DNA from: Cinnamomum chago
Taxonomy: Eukaryota > Streptophyta > Magnoliopsida > Laurales > Lauraceae
DNA length: 64,000 bases
Assembly (NCBI GenBank): GCA_038049695.1
Contig: CP142459.1
Location: 69,246,001 to 69,310,000, forward strand
Direction of reading: 5' to 3'
Part shown: positions 12,482 to 22,887 of the stretch, one piece after another
How the letters are laid out: every line of letters begins with the position of its first letter
Numbering within the stretch: position 1 is the stretch's first letter
Notes under the pieces: generated by a model
The model's database searches: none
Told to the model about the DNA's origin: nothing
Seen by the model: the letters and a program-made list of their open reading frames with translations, nothing else
Position numbers and translations under genes: made by a program

Positions 12482-13042
12482 TTTTCAGTCACAAGGTACT
12501 TACCATGCAGCTAAAGAAAGAAATTCATGAAACTTTGAAGGAACTTGGGGGCTTGGTGTCCTCTCTTACAGAGAAAGAGATGCGCTTTTAATCATCTTGT
12601 CTCATCGGCAATGTAAAGATGCACTTTCCATTTTGGTGTGATTAGTTAGAATGATTTAGCTCTCATTTTATTTAAGAATCATGGGCTTGTGCCCTGTTTT
12701 AATGTTCTTTGATCAGTTTTTAGATACTGCACTGGTTATTTGGTTATGTGCTGTCCTGAAATCTTAAAGACCAGTAACAGTGGATACATTATGCTATATT
12801 CTCTATGATAAAAGATGAAGACCAAGAAAGAACAAGTGAACATCAATTGCACTAAAATTGTTGTCAACCCATCTTTTGGGGCTCACCTAAATCGCATGCA
12901 AGGTGGATGGATGGAAATGAAGAGGCATCTCATCCATGCACACAGCCTAAACTTCTATGGCCAGTTTTTTGCCGAGTGAATTTAAAAAAAAAAAAAAAAA
13001 AAATCCCTTGATGTTGAATCCAAGGGATATCAGTTAATATTC
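12482..13042 (+). other. VPS26 3' UTR and start of intergenic region
   Basis: Follows the TAG at 12479-12481. It is non-coding and T-rich, and the first 250-300 bases are likely 3' UTR. No clear canonical poly(A) signal stands out. An A run lies near 12985-13002. Confidence 0.5.
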
Positions 13043-13158
13043 CCTTTTGATTTCATATATAGCCTGTTTGTTTGATGTAATTGAACTAATTGTGGGAATT
13101 CCTTTTGATTTCATATATAGCCTGTTTGTTTGATGTAATTGAACTAATTGTGGGAATT
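13043..13158. repeat. Tandem duplication, 58-bp unit, two near-perfect copies
   Basis: Copies at 13043-13100 and 13101-13158 both run from CCTTTTGATTTCATATATAG to TTGTGGGAATT. The near identity points to a recent slippage or unequal-crossover event. Confidence 0.93.
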
Positions 13159-13361
13159 CTAAGACCAGTATTTCTAAAAGTGGTTAAATTGGAAGAAACA
13201 AAGAGGAATATCTAAAGAAGACCATAAAATAGTCTCCTTTTAATGGAAAATAATCATATGGAAATGGAATATGAATATCCAGCCATCTATCGCTCGGATG
13301 ATTCAAATCTTAGGAAAGTTAAGTTTGCATTTACGTCCCCCCTATATAGTTCACCCCTCAT

Positions 13362-14221
13362 CATGGATAAAAAAAACGGCCGATACCGAACCGATATCTT
13401 AGTATCGAACCGATATCTCACTAAGATATCGGTATAGGAAAAAAACGCCAATATTTCGGCCCATATCGGCCGAGATATCTTAAAAATGGTGAAAACCCTA
13501 ATTTTTTTATTTTTTCCCCCATCTTCATCTTTTTCTCCTCTCTTCTCAACTCCTTACTACCCATAGCAGCAGCCACACTCCATCACACATCTCTTGCATA
13601 TTTTCAAATCTCACTTATATTTTTTGAAGAAAATATTATCTAAGGTAAGAGAAAATCAACTTAAAGCATTTTTTTTTTTAGATGAAGCATAGAGGTTTGT
13701 CACTTGTGTTGTTTTCTTCATTTAAAAGTTAGATCTACATACTTTCATGCTAGATCTGCTCGTACACATGATTTTGAACTTTTTTTTTGGGTTTTTTGAT
13801 ATTTGAATTATAATATATCATTTTTGGGGAATTTCATCATAAGTTAGTATTAAATGATGATTGATATGTTATCTTTATCTTCTTATATTTGACACTAATA
13901 AATTGATCACGAGCATCAATAATGTTTGCATTATATGAAATACTGGAAAAGACAGTGAACTGCAACACAAACATGACTCATAACTTAAGGTGATCGAGAT
14001 TTTGATTTATTGCTGTTATTAATGGAAACAAATATTGTTTTCCAGCATTTTTTAATATTCTGGATATTTTTTGATATTTTTATGAATTTTTTTGATTAAA
14101 AATTTTTTCATACCTCGATGACCGCGACGGACCAATATTCGCGACCGATAGCGATATCATATCGGTTTTTCGGCCCGGCCGATACCGCGACCCGCGATGG
14201 AGACCGAGATTTTGAACCATG
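13362..14221. mobile_element. Non-autonomous TIR transposon, 860 bp, 8-bp target duplication
   Basis: Begins CATGGATAAAAAAAACGGCC and ends GATTTTGAACCATG. It is flanked by CCCCTCAT at 13354-13361 and 14222-14229, a perfect 8-bp target duplication. The ends are imperfectly inverted (CATGG...CCATG), and both subterminal regions are rich in palindromic GATATCGG/CCGATA motifs. The interior is T-rich and has no transposase frame. The 8-bp duplication and short TIR fit a hAT-like non-autonomous element. The superfamily is inferred. Confidence 0.75.
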
Positions 14222-14229
14222 CCCCTCAT

Positions 14230-14954
14230 CCCATTATCAATGATCCCATTCCATGCAAGGAAGGACCCATTGTATAATTGTTTGGTCTCTCTTTCTTTTC
14301 CTGGTGAAAAATGCATTTACGAACCTTTCTCAAGTAAAAGCAGGAAATAAAATGTATGTGTGCAACCCAACTATTAAATTGGCTTAATTGATTAGTAGGA
14401 CTGGTCGTTTACACAGTTGGATCCACCTGTTGGATCGATGGCCAGGCCTGGCCCGACTTTAGAAACAAAGGCTCATATCCTGCCCAAGCCCGACATGGCC
14501 GGCAAAAGCTCCCATTAGTCCCCCACCCACTACTCAATCAGGCCAGGCCTGGCTGAACCGGGCTTTTTATGAGTTGCCCATCCTTTTTTGCAATTGTTTG
14601 GACAATCTATAACTAAACTATAAGCACTTCGTATTCAGGCCGGGGCGGCTGGGCTTCAGGCTTTCTTCCAATTAATCCAAGGCCAGCTCAAATATTAAAT
14701 GGGCCCGAATTTTATATCCAAGCCTGGATGATCCCGGATTGGGTTCGACCCTTATATCTGGGCTCCTCATTTATAGGCTAGTAACCTTCGAGGTAGCTGT
14801 CACTGTACATACCCACATGGCCACATCATACCAAAAAAAAAGGACATCCACGGTCTACATTGTAAAGTTGAAATTTTGACTGTTTGGTTTTAATCCATCC
14901 CATACATTCAAACGCCGAATATTGAAATTTTCTTGTGTTTGTTTATCTGTCACA
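14230..14954. other. Intergenic; GGCC-rich repeat remnant
   Basis: The 14400-14780 stretch is rich in GGCCAGGCCTGGCCC- and GCCCGAC-type words, typical of old plant repeats. No ends, frame or target duplication could be defined. Nothing else was seen. Confidence 0.4.
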
Positions 14955-15840
14955 AGCTGCAAGGCTATGATCATTTCCTTGGGGAGAACTGCAACGTGTA
15001 GTCGAGCAATGTAAAGATGTGGAATGCCCATTTTCCACAAGGAATTATCACTATATGATCTGTCCCTTCATCACTGACCCAGCACGGCACACAACGTTTC
15101 TCTCGGCATTCCTCATTTTATTTCCTTGTTACATGATTTTACATGCATGCATGATGTACATGGAATCTTTAATCTGGTATTTGTCTCTTGGATGAGGACT
15201 CAGAAGTTTGTTGGAACATGCTCACAGCCAGTGGCGGAACTGTGTAGAGGCCCGGGCCCCCAGCCTTTGAAAAAGTTTTTTTTTTTTTTTTTTTTTTTTG
15301 AAAAAGTCTTTTAAAACACCAAAATGGCCCCCCCTCCTAAGGTTTTTGGATTTTTTTTCTAAGTTAAATCCCACCCCCACCCCGGCCCCCACTCCCAACC
15401 CTTTTAACTTTCGAAAACCTCTCCAGACTCCAATCTTAAGCCCTAACCCTCTTCAGCTCTTCCTTCTTTGTTTTGTTCGTCTCCTCTTTTTTTCCATTAA
15501 TCTCTCATCTTCAGTGGTTAAAATTTTACACGCCGTCTTCTCTATGTCCAGCATTTTCAAGGAACAAAATCATGGTTGAACTTATAACTATGTCAAAAAG
15601 GAAACTTTAAAATATGATAGTTATAATAATTGGTGAAATAAAATTTTATTCAAATTTTGGCCCCCCCAAAGATAAAATCCTGGCTCCGCCCCTGCTCACA
15701 GCTCATGATCTGTTGGGGAGATTACAAGTCAGAAAGAGCTCCTTCAGATCAGATGCATCTGAGAGAGCATGTGGCAAGCTCAACATCACATGAATTACTT
15801 TTACAGTCCCTTCATACGTAGTTGAGTAGGACTCTGCAAA
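14955..15840. repeat. Duplicated intergenic segment, copy A (split by a hAT-like insertion)
   Basis: 14955-15228 and 15703-15840 match 16708-17146 in the same order. Shared blocks include AGCTGCAAGG, TTTCCTTGGGGA, GATGTGGAATGCCCATTTTC, TATTTCCTTGTTACATGAT, ATCTGGTATTTGTCTCTTGG and GTAGGACTCTGCAA. Copy A is interrupted by the 466-bp element at 15229-15694. I do not recognise any gene in the segment. Confidence 0.85.
15229..15694. mobile_element. Non-autonomous hAT-like transposon, 466 bp, 8-bp target duplication
   Basis: Starts CAGTGGCGGA and ends TCCGCCCCTG, a 9-of-10 terminal inverted repeat. It is flanked by CTCACAGC at 15221-15228 and 15695-15702, a perfect 8-bp duplication. CAGNGGCGGA ends and 8-bp duplications are hAT features. 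No transposase is encoded, and the apparent ORFs at 15126-15579 are chance frames across it. Confidence 0.88.
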
Positions 15841-16092
15841 TTTTCTTCAAATATGGTAATGTAAAATATGCCTAACGGCTGAAATTACTTTATCAAAGAT
15901 TTTACTAAAATTTGACAACCATAGCCTTGAGTTGTAAGTGGTCCAAGCTGAAAAGCTTCACAAATTTCTCTCGTGTGTCCGACTGGTCTCCTCATTTATA
16001 GGCCGGGGTGAAAACTCAGATGCTTTTATGAACTTTAACCTCCCTCACCCCAAAGGAAATTACATTTTTACATAGCTGCTCCAAGGTGAATC

Positions 16093-16361
16093 CAGAGCCG
16101 TCTCTAAGATAAATGGGGCCTTAGGCGAAACCATAAAAAGAGGCATTTTATAATAAATAATAAATTATTATATTAAAATATAAAATATCAATAAATTTTA
16201 GTCAAAAATTATTCTTCTTGCCTTTTGAGATGCAAAATTACTTATCAAAGTTTTGAGGGGCCTATAACCTATTAAATAAATAAGTAAAATAGGAAATTGG
16301 GGGCCTTCCTATTTTGGGGGCCTTAGGCAACCGCCTAGACTGCCTATGCTCAGAGACGCCC
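16093..16361. mobile_element. Non-autonomous hAT-like MITE, 269 bp
   Basis: Starts CAGAGCCGTCTCTAAG and ends CTCAGAGACGCCC. The inverted ends share the CGTCTCTNAG core. Flanks carry GTGAATC at 16086-16092 and 16362-16368, a 7-bp perfect (8-bp with one mismatch) target duplication. The interior holds the GGGGCCTTAGGC words common in this plant repeat type. Confidence 0.78.
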
Positions 16362-16707
16362 GTGAATCTCCTGGGTTTGGTTTGTATCCAAAAGAAGGAC
16401 TAATAAGATAAAATCACCTTCGAGGACCTTACAAGGTTATCATTTCCGAGTACGAGTTCTCCATGGCCTTTTTTGCATGGTGACAATGAGTGGACTATTC
16501 ACAACTCGTCGTAATAGTTGTAAAAACTGGACTTTCAAATTTAAATTGGACATGATTTGTGCATCCAATTCACGTTTCGAAGTCCAGTTTTGTTTTTCTT
16601 TTACAACAAAAGCAAAGTACAGTTTTTAATTACAGCTGACGTGATGGGCCGTTATTAGTCCACTCACTCCCCGTGCAAACAATGGAGGATCCGAACTCAT
16701 CATTCCC

Positions 16708-17146
16708 AGCTGCAAGGTTATCATTTCCTTGGGGACAATTGCAACCTGTAGACTGTAGTCGAGCAATACAGATGTGGAATGCCCATTTTCTTCAAGCAAT
16801 TATTACCATGAGATCTGTCCCTTCATCAAAGTCCCAGCACAACGTTTTTCTCAGTCATTCCTCCTTTTATTTCCTTGTTACATGATTCCATGCATGCATG
16901 ACGTGCAGAGAGAACTTTAATCTGGTATTTGTCTCTTGGATGAGGAAGTCAAGTTGTTTAGTGGAAAATGAACTAGTAACATCCTAACAACTCATCTGTT
17001 GCCTGTTGGGGAGCTTACATACTTAGTCAGAAGTTAAATCAGAAAGATTGAGCTCCTTGAGATGCATCTGATAGAGCCTGTGGCAGCTCAACATCACATG
17101 CTTTACTTAACAGTCTCTTGCTACGTAGTTGGGTAGGACTCTGCAA
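16708..17146. repeat. Duplicated intergenic segment, copy B
   Basis: Uninterrupted partner of 14955-15840. At the position matching the hAT-like insertion in copy A it has an empty site, so that insertion was not present in the ancestor of copy B. The copies differ by many substitutions and small indels, so the duplication is old. Confidence 0.85.
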
Positions 17147-18012
17147 GCTAAGAGAGACAAATTTGTACAAATTAACAACTCATAGGCATAACCCAGACAA
17201 TACCACCTTTTGAATAAAATCAGTTCTGTTTTTCCAAGATTGGCAATTTTTGTTAGAGGAGGTTGTGGGGCCTGCCTTTATGGGTGATCACTGGGAATGG
17301 GCCATGTCTCCAGGGTTACTGGGGGGGTTGTTGGGAGATATATATATTGGCAGATTTGTCTTCCAATGACTTGGATATATTTTTAAACTGAGCTTTCCAT
17401 TTCTTTATTCTGTTTTAATGCCAAATCACTATTACACTAAATGATGATCTTTTGATCACACAACTTGTTATCACAGATGAGCAGCTATGGATCCAATAAA
17501 TGACCTTTTGATGACAGAACTTTTTATTCACAGATGAGTGGTTATGGATTACTGAAAATTTTAACCCATGTGCAGGAAATTAAATTTGAGTGAAACCAAA
17601 TAAACACACACAATAAGGTTTTGGGTCCTTGAGTATGAAACATTCATGGACCAGCTGGACCTGGACCTAGGCCTAAATTAAAGCAGGTTTAAAATATTGG
17701 ACCCATACTAAGTATATATTTTCAATTTGGGGTTTTGTGCTTTTGGACCTATTCTCATCCTCCAAATACAAATAATGTTTGATTGATAGATGAATCAGAT
17801 TATATGGTGGTCCCTTTTTTTTTATTTAAACTTTGAAATCGGATCCAGATCTGGTATAGGATCCTTGTGTGCCCAGTTTGAGGATTTTGGCTCAAAACTG
17901 ATTCAAGCTCCGTATGTATTAAAAGAATATTCTGTTGTTTAGTTGCTATCATATCACAACCCACTTTGGCATCAGTCATGTAAAAACTCCAAGACACTCA
18001 TTTGGGCCGAGT
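17147..18012. other. Intergenic, nothing recognised
   Basis: AT-rich sequence with a diverged short direct repeat near 17450-17540 (GATCTTTTGATCACA / GACCTTTTGATGACAGAAC). No frame, RNA or element was recognised. Confidence 0.5.
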
Positions 18013-18017
18013 CACCC

Positions 18018-18838
18018 TGTTAGTATTTTTGTTGGCTAATTCATGGGTTGAACAAAACTCTGGGTCCATTGAGTTGTAGTTTCTAATTTATTTTAGAATG
18101 GACTGTGGATGTGTCGCCGGAAGATCTGAAGTGAAGAAAAGAAGAAAAAAGAAGACCGGGCGAATTTTCCCAGGACCGATCGATCGGACCTGCATGACCG
18201 ATCGATCGGACAGCGTGCAGAGTCCGGGAAAGTCTCCTATTTTCACACGAAGTTGTTTCCTTTTGAGACTCTGTTTCCTAGTTTGAGTCCTACTTGTGCA
18301 CTAAGTCTTAGGCACGAATATTGGGCTATTTATAGGGTGTTTCTCTCAACCCTAAAAAACCACCACAACTCTCATTGATCTGAGTCAGAGATATTATAGA
18401 GAGAGTTAATCTCTAGAGCCATTGAGAGATTATTCTGAAGGGCTGCTCTAGAAAGTTGTTGCTGCTTCTACTTTTTTGTAGAAGATTGATCATCTTGGTT
18501 GACAAGGTGTGAGGAGATCAAGTAAGGAGAACGGGGCGCGGTGGATGTCGTGTCAGTGGATTCTTTACAAGAAGAACTACAGTCCTTGGGTCGAGGTACA
18601 GACTTAGGTAAAGGAGCTTGTGAGTATATCTTGTAACTGTTCGTTATCTCTTGATTTCTGGTTCGTGGTTTTTCTCCCTGGATAGGGTTTCCACGTTAAA
18701 TATTGTGTCTGCCTTCTTGTGGTGTGTGATTGGTAGATAGCTAGTTCTATATTGTCTGATTGATTTATTTCCGCTGCATTGATTGGTTAAATAAGAACTA
18801 GTAATCCATTCTAGTAGCCCCGTATAGAGATTTTTTCA
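18018..18838 (+). repeat. 5' LTR of the gag-only element
   Basis: 821 bp with TGTTAGTATTTTTG...GATTTTTTCA ends. A TATA-like GGGCTATTTATAGGG near 18327 suggests transcription starts near 18355. A 12-bp palindrome CCGATCGATCGG occurs twice in U3 (18176-18187 and 18198-18209). Confidence 0.96.
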
Positions 18839-18893
18839 ATTGGTATCAGAGCGGGTTGCACTATTTTATTGTGTTGATCCAAATATTGCTAGA

Positions 18894-20744
18894 ATGGATA
18901 CCTATCGTGAAGGCACTTCAACCAATAAGCCTCCTCTGTTGGATGGTAACAATTATGCTTATTGGAAAGCCAGAATGGTTGCCTTTTTGAAAGCCATAGA
19001 TCTGAAAGTTTGGAAATCTGTTGTGAATGGCTATTCTTTGCCCATTATTACTGCTGATGGGATAACTGAACCCAAACCTGAAGATAAGTGGACAAAGGAT
19101 GAAGAATTGGCTGCCACTTGCAACTCTAGGGCTTTAAATGCTATTTATAATGGAGTTAGCATATCTGAGTTTCGTAGAATTTCTACATGCACTACTGCAA
19201 AAAAAGCTTGGGATATTCTGCAGACTGTGCATGAAGGGACTGAAACTGTCAAACAGTCGAAACTTCAGAAATTGTATACAGCCTTTGAAACCATAAAAAT
19301 GGAGGATGATGAAACTTTTGATGAGTTTAATGCAAAGCTGAATACAATTGTGAATGATACCTTTACTTTGGGAGAGCCAATTCCTGAAAATAGAGTTGTA
19401 AAAAAGATTCTGCGGTCTCTTCCAGAAAGGTTTGATGCAAAGGTTGTGGCCATAGAAGAGAATAAAAATCTAAATATTCTCAAAGCTGAAGAATTAGTTG
19501 GCAACCTTCAGACTTTTGAAGCAAACCTAAGGAACAATGGAAAATCAAAATCCAAAGGTGTTGCTTTGAGAGCCTCCAAAGAATCATACAAGAAAATTTC
19601 TAGTGATTCTGAGTCTGATTCTGAGGAGATTGATCCCCAAGTCGCTGTTGAGTTTATGAAGCAATTTCAAGCTTTCATGAAGGGGAAGAAAAGTAATTTG
19701 AAGATCCCTAAAAATTTTGTAAAGAAGAAATCTTTTAAAGGGATTAAATGTTTTGAGTGTCATGGTTATGGACACATTGCTAGTGACTGTGCTAACAAGA
19801 AGCCCAAGAAGAAGGCTTTCAATCTAACTTGGGATGATGATACTTCTGAGGAAGATGATAAAAAATATGAGTCTGAGAAGCCTGATGCTAGCAAAGAAAA
19901 ATTTATGGCATTCATGGCAACTTCTGTTTCTGCAACTCCATTAGTTTCTGATGAAGGGACTGATCAAGATGTTAGTGAGTCAGAGACAGAACATGATTGG
20001 CAAGCTGAATATCATATATTATTTGCAAAGACCATGAAGATGCTCAAGATGAATGAAAAAGTGGCTACAAGTTGGAAAGAATATGAAGAGCAGAATACTT
20101 CTTTAAAAACTGAATTGTCTGAAGCTCTTACAAAAGTGAGTCACTTAGAGGCTGAAAATAACAAATTGGCAGATGAATTGACTGCGGAAGCACAGAAGTG
20201 TGTTTTGATTAATCATGATATGAAGATCTTGAAAGCTGAAAATACCGATTTGCAAGGAAGACTCAAGATGGTTCTTTCTGAGTTGGATACAAGCAAGGCT
20301 TCCCTAAACAGGATGAATGCTGGGTCTAAAAAACTTGATGACATCCTGTGCAGTCAAAAGGCAAAGAATAACATGCATGGCATTGGCTACGCTGACGGGG
20401 CATCTACATCAAAAGCCAAAGGTAATAATTGTTTTGTTCAAAATTCAGTTGTTACTAATTCTGCTGGTCATGTTACAAATACAGATTCCAAGAAGAAGAA
20501 TGTGCCACGCCCTGAACGTATACCCACTTGTCATCACTGTGGAATTAAAGGACACATTCGACCCCATTGCAATAAGCTGCGAAAGTCTCCAAACCAAAAG
20601 CAAAGGAAAAAGCAGAAGGAAGCGTCACCTATGAAAACCAAAGCTGTCTGGGTCAAGAAAGAAGACCTTCCATCTGTCTTGGTACACACTATGCTGAACT
20701 ATCTGAAAATGCAAGTGTGTGTGCCAAAACTTCATCACCCCTGA
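18894..20744 (+). CDS. Gag polyprotein of the gag-only LTR element
   Basis: 616-residue gag, the only protein of this fossil element. The start is the ATG after the primer-binding site (MDTYREGTSTNKPPLLDGNN), which matches the usual copia gag opening. Parts: DUF4219/UBN2 gag core about residues 10-220 (YAYWKARMVAFLKAID); acidic serine-rich stretch about 240-260 (SSDSESDSEEID); zinc knuckle CFECHGYGHIASDC about 295; long predicted coiled coil about 400-500 (heptad-like LKTELSEALTKVSHLEAEN); second CCHC-like knuckle CHHCGIKGHIRPHC about 560. Two knuckles separated by a coiled coil are typical of SIRE/Maximus gag. The frame is intact. Family known, lineage inferred from memory of motifs. Confidence 0.9.
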   Translation: MDTYREGTSTNKPPLLDGNNYAYWKARMVAFLKAIDLKVWKSVVNGYSLPIITADGITEPKPEDKWTKDEELAATCNSRALNAIYNGVSISEFRRISTCTTAKKAWDILQTVHEGTETVKQSKLQKLYTAFETIKMEDDETFDEFNAKLNTIVNDTFTLGEPIPENRVVKKILRSLPERFDAKVVAIEENKNLNILKAEELVGNLQTFEANLRNNGKSKSKGVALRASKESYKKISSDSESDSEEIDPQVAVEFMKQFQAFMKGKKSNLKIPKNFVKKKSFKGIKCFECHGYGHIASDCANKKPKKKAFNLTWDDDTSEEDDKKYESEKPDASKEKFMAFMATSVSATPLVSDEGTDQDVSESETEHDWQAEYHILFAKTMKMLKMNEKVATSWKEYEEQNTSLKTELSEALTKVSHLEAENNKLADELTAEAQKCVLINHDMKILKAENTDLQGRLKMVLSELDTSKASLNRMNAGSKKLDDILCSQKAKNNMHGIGYADGASTSKAKGNNCFVQNSVVTNSAGHVTNTDSKKKNVPRPERIPTCHHCGIKGHIRPHCNKLRKSPNQKQRKKQKEASPMKTKAVWVKKEDLPSVLVHTMLNYLKMQVCVPKLHHP

Positions 20745-21025
20745 TCTACAAGATCAAGCCCCCACCCCAGTGCTGATACGAAGCTCATCTTGAGGGGGAG
20801 TCTATTTAGGGGGAGTTACAAAATCCAGATTGACAGAAGCTGCTTGAAGAAAATTGTTTGTCAATTGTGGACAAAAAGGGGGAGAATACTGAAGCCAGGG
20901 GGAGAAACAAGCAAAGATCTACAGATGCTGTTTTTTTTAATTCAATGTATTTTGGGTTTTTCTTTTGGGTAGATCATTTGTATTGTTCTAGGGAGTTTTG
21001 TCCATGAATTGCCAAAGGGGGAGAT

Positions 21026-21846
21026 TGTTAGTATTTTTGTTGGCTAATTCATGGGTTGGACAAAACTCTGGGTCCATTGAGTTGTAGTTTCTAATTTATT
21101 TTAGAATGGACTGTGGATGTGTCGCCGGAAGATCTGAAGTGAAGAAAAGAAGAAAAAAGAAGACCGGGCGAATTTTCCCAGGACCGATCGATCGGACCTG
21201 CATGACCGATCGATCGGACAGCGTGCAGAGTCCGGGAAAGTCTCCTATTTTCACACGAAGTTGTTTCCTTTTGAGACTCTGTTTCCTAGTTTGAGTCCTA
21301 CTTGTGCACTAAGTCTTAGGCACGAATATTGGGCTATTTATAGGGTGTTTCTCTCAACCCTAAAAAACCACCACAACTCTCATTGATCTGAGTCAGAGAT
21401 ATTATAGAGAGAGTTAATCTCTAGAGCCATTGAGAGATTATTCTGAAGGGCTGCTCTAGAAAGTTGTTGCTGCTTCTACTTTCTTGTAGAAGATTGATCA
21501 TCTTGGTTGACAAGGTGTGAGGAGATCAAGTAAGGAGAACGGGGCGCGGTGGATGTCGTGTCAGTGGATTCTTTGCAAGAAGAACTACAGTCCTTGGGTC
21601 GAGGTACAGACTTAGGTAAAGGAGCTTGTGAGTATATCTTGTAACTGTTCGTTATCTCTTGATTTCTGGTTCGTGGTTTTTCTCCCTGGATAGGGTTTCC
21701 ACGTTAAATATTGTGTCTGCCTTCTTGTGGTGTGTGATTGGTAGATAGCTAGTTCTATATTGTCTGATTGATTTATTTCCGCTGCATTGATTGGTTAAAT
21801 AAGAACTAGTAATCCATTCTAGTAGCCCCGTATAGAGATTTTTTCA
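21026..21846 (+). repeat. 3' LTR of the gag-only element
   Basis: 821 bp, the same length as the 5' LTR, with about three substitutions between them. It follows the polypurine tract GCCAAAGGGGGAGAT. Confidence 0.96.
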
Positions 21847-21851
21847 CACCC

Positions 21852-22878
21852 ATTAAACCCAACCCATTCCCAGATCCTACCCTAAGCCTGAGCATATCCT
21901 GACAAGGACACATGATCCTTTATCATACAATCCAACACACTTGTTTGGTTCATTCCTGTTTCACTTTGTGAAATTTCCCATCAATCTTTGTTTTTTGTTT
22001 TTTACGAAGGGCACTCAAGATAAGGCTACTTATCGGATGATAGTGAGACTGCCTTTTTTTTTTTTTTTTTTGCTATCGGAGGGTTCTCAATTCTTTAGGC
22101 TGGACTAATTCCTCTGAGCTCAGAGAAAAGCAGGATAAACTCCTCTCTAGCAACAAATAATACCAATAGTAGTGACATTGAGAAAATTAATTAGGGGTTG
22201 GTTGGGTTGGTTAAAGTTGTACGTAAAGATCACTTGAACTTGATTGTAATCATTTAAAAAATGTTGGTGCTTAGTTTATGAGGCTCCATCATACATAGGA
22301 TGCTTGGATTGAATTAAGGATCATAGCCAAATAGTAGTAGGTGTGGTAGGTGGGGGAGGGCTTAGATTCATCATAGATGATACCCTCACAAATGATATTG
22401 TTTTTACAGTTGAGAGTTGTAAAATTGTTTTTTAAGAAGGATTTTCTTATATTATATATGAATCCAAACCCCCTCATTGTCTCCCACATGGTTCCCGTGA
22501 GTGGGGATGTGTGGAAATCTAACTTAGATCCTGCCTATTGATAATCCGAATTGTTCCAAATGAATGTCATCGACTCAAATAATGTATCTTTCGATTTTAC
22601 TTCAATAAGAGTGGATTTGACCGTCAGATTAAGCACATTATTGATAACATTATTGACATATACGATAATAATGTTTAAAATTGTAATAACCATGTTGTTA
22701 TTCAATTGCTCGTATTTTACCAGGGGACCATAGAACATGTCAATGAAGGAGATGACATTCATTTTGATTGGCCTGAATTATCAAAATATGGGCCCCACAT
22801 TGGACTTCCACAAGTCCACTCAATGAAGTTTGTGGGGGATGTTTTTTTGTTAATTTATTTATTTAAAAGAACACATTC
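21852..22878. other. Intergenic, nothing recognised
   Basis: AT-rich, with a T run near 22054-22071. No protein match, RNA or element boundary was recognised. Confidence 0.5.
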
Positions 22879-22887
22879 TATATAATA

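Larger units (their letters stand above)
18018..21846 (+). mobile_element. Complete gag-only LTR element (TR-GAG type, copia/SIRE-like)
   Basis: Two 821-bp LTRs flank a 2187-bp interior. A perfect 5-bp target duplication CACCC lies at 18013-18017 and 21847-21851. A primer-binding site TGGTATCAGAGC begins at 18841, complementary to the initiator Met-tRNA 3' region, and a polypurine tract AAAGGGGGAGAT abuts the 3' LTR. The only gene is an intact gag, and no protease, integrase, RT or RNase H is present. It looks whole for its type and would depend on an autonomous relative for movement. I count about three differences between the LTRs (about 0.4%), so it is very recent: roughly 0.1-0.2 My at a grass-like rate of 1.3e-8 per site per year, perhaps 1 My at slower woody-plant rates (rates assumed). 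Confidence 0.95.

Noticed and set aside
15126-15579. Two + strand frames with poly-F and poly-P stretches
   Set aside because: They run through the non-autonomous hAT-like element and its T/C-rich interior.
18098-18286. 62-residue frame present in both LTRs of the gag-only element
   Set aside because: It sits in U3 upstream of the TATA-like box and its identity between LTRs only reflects their recent origin. No similarity was recognised.
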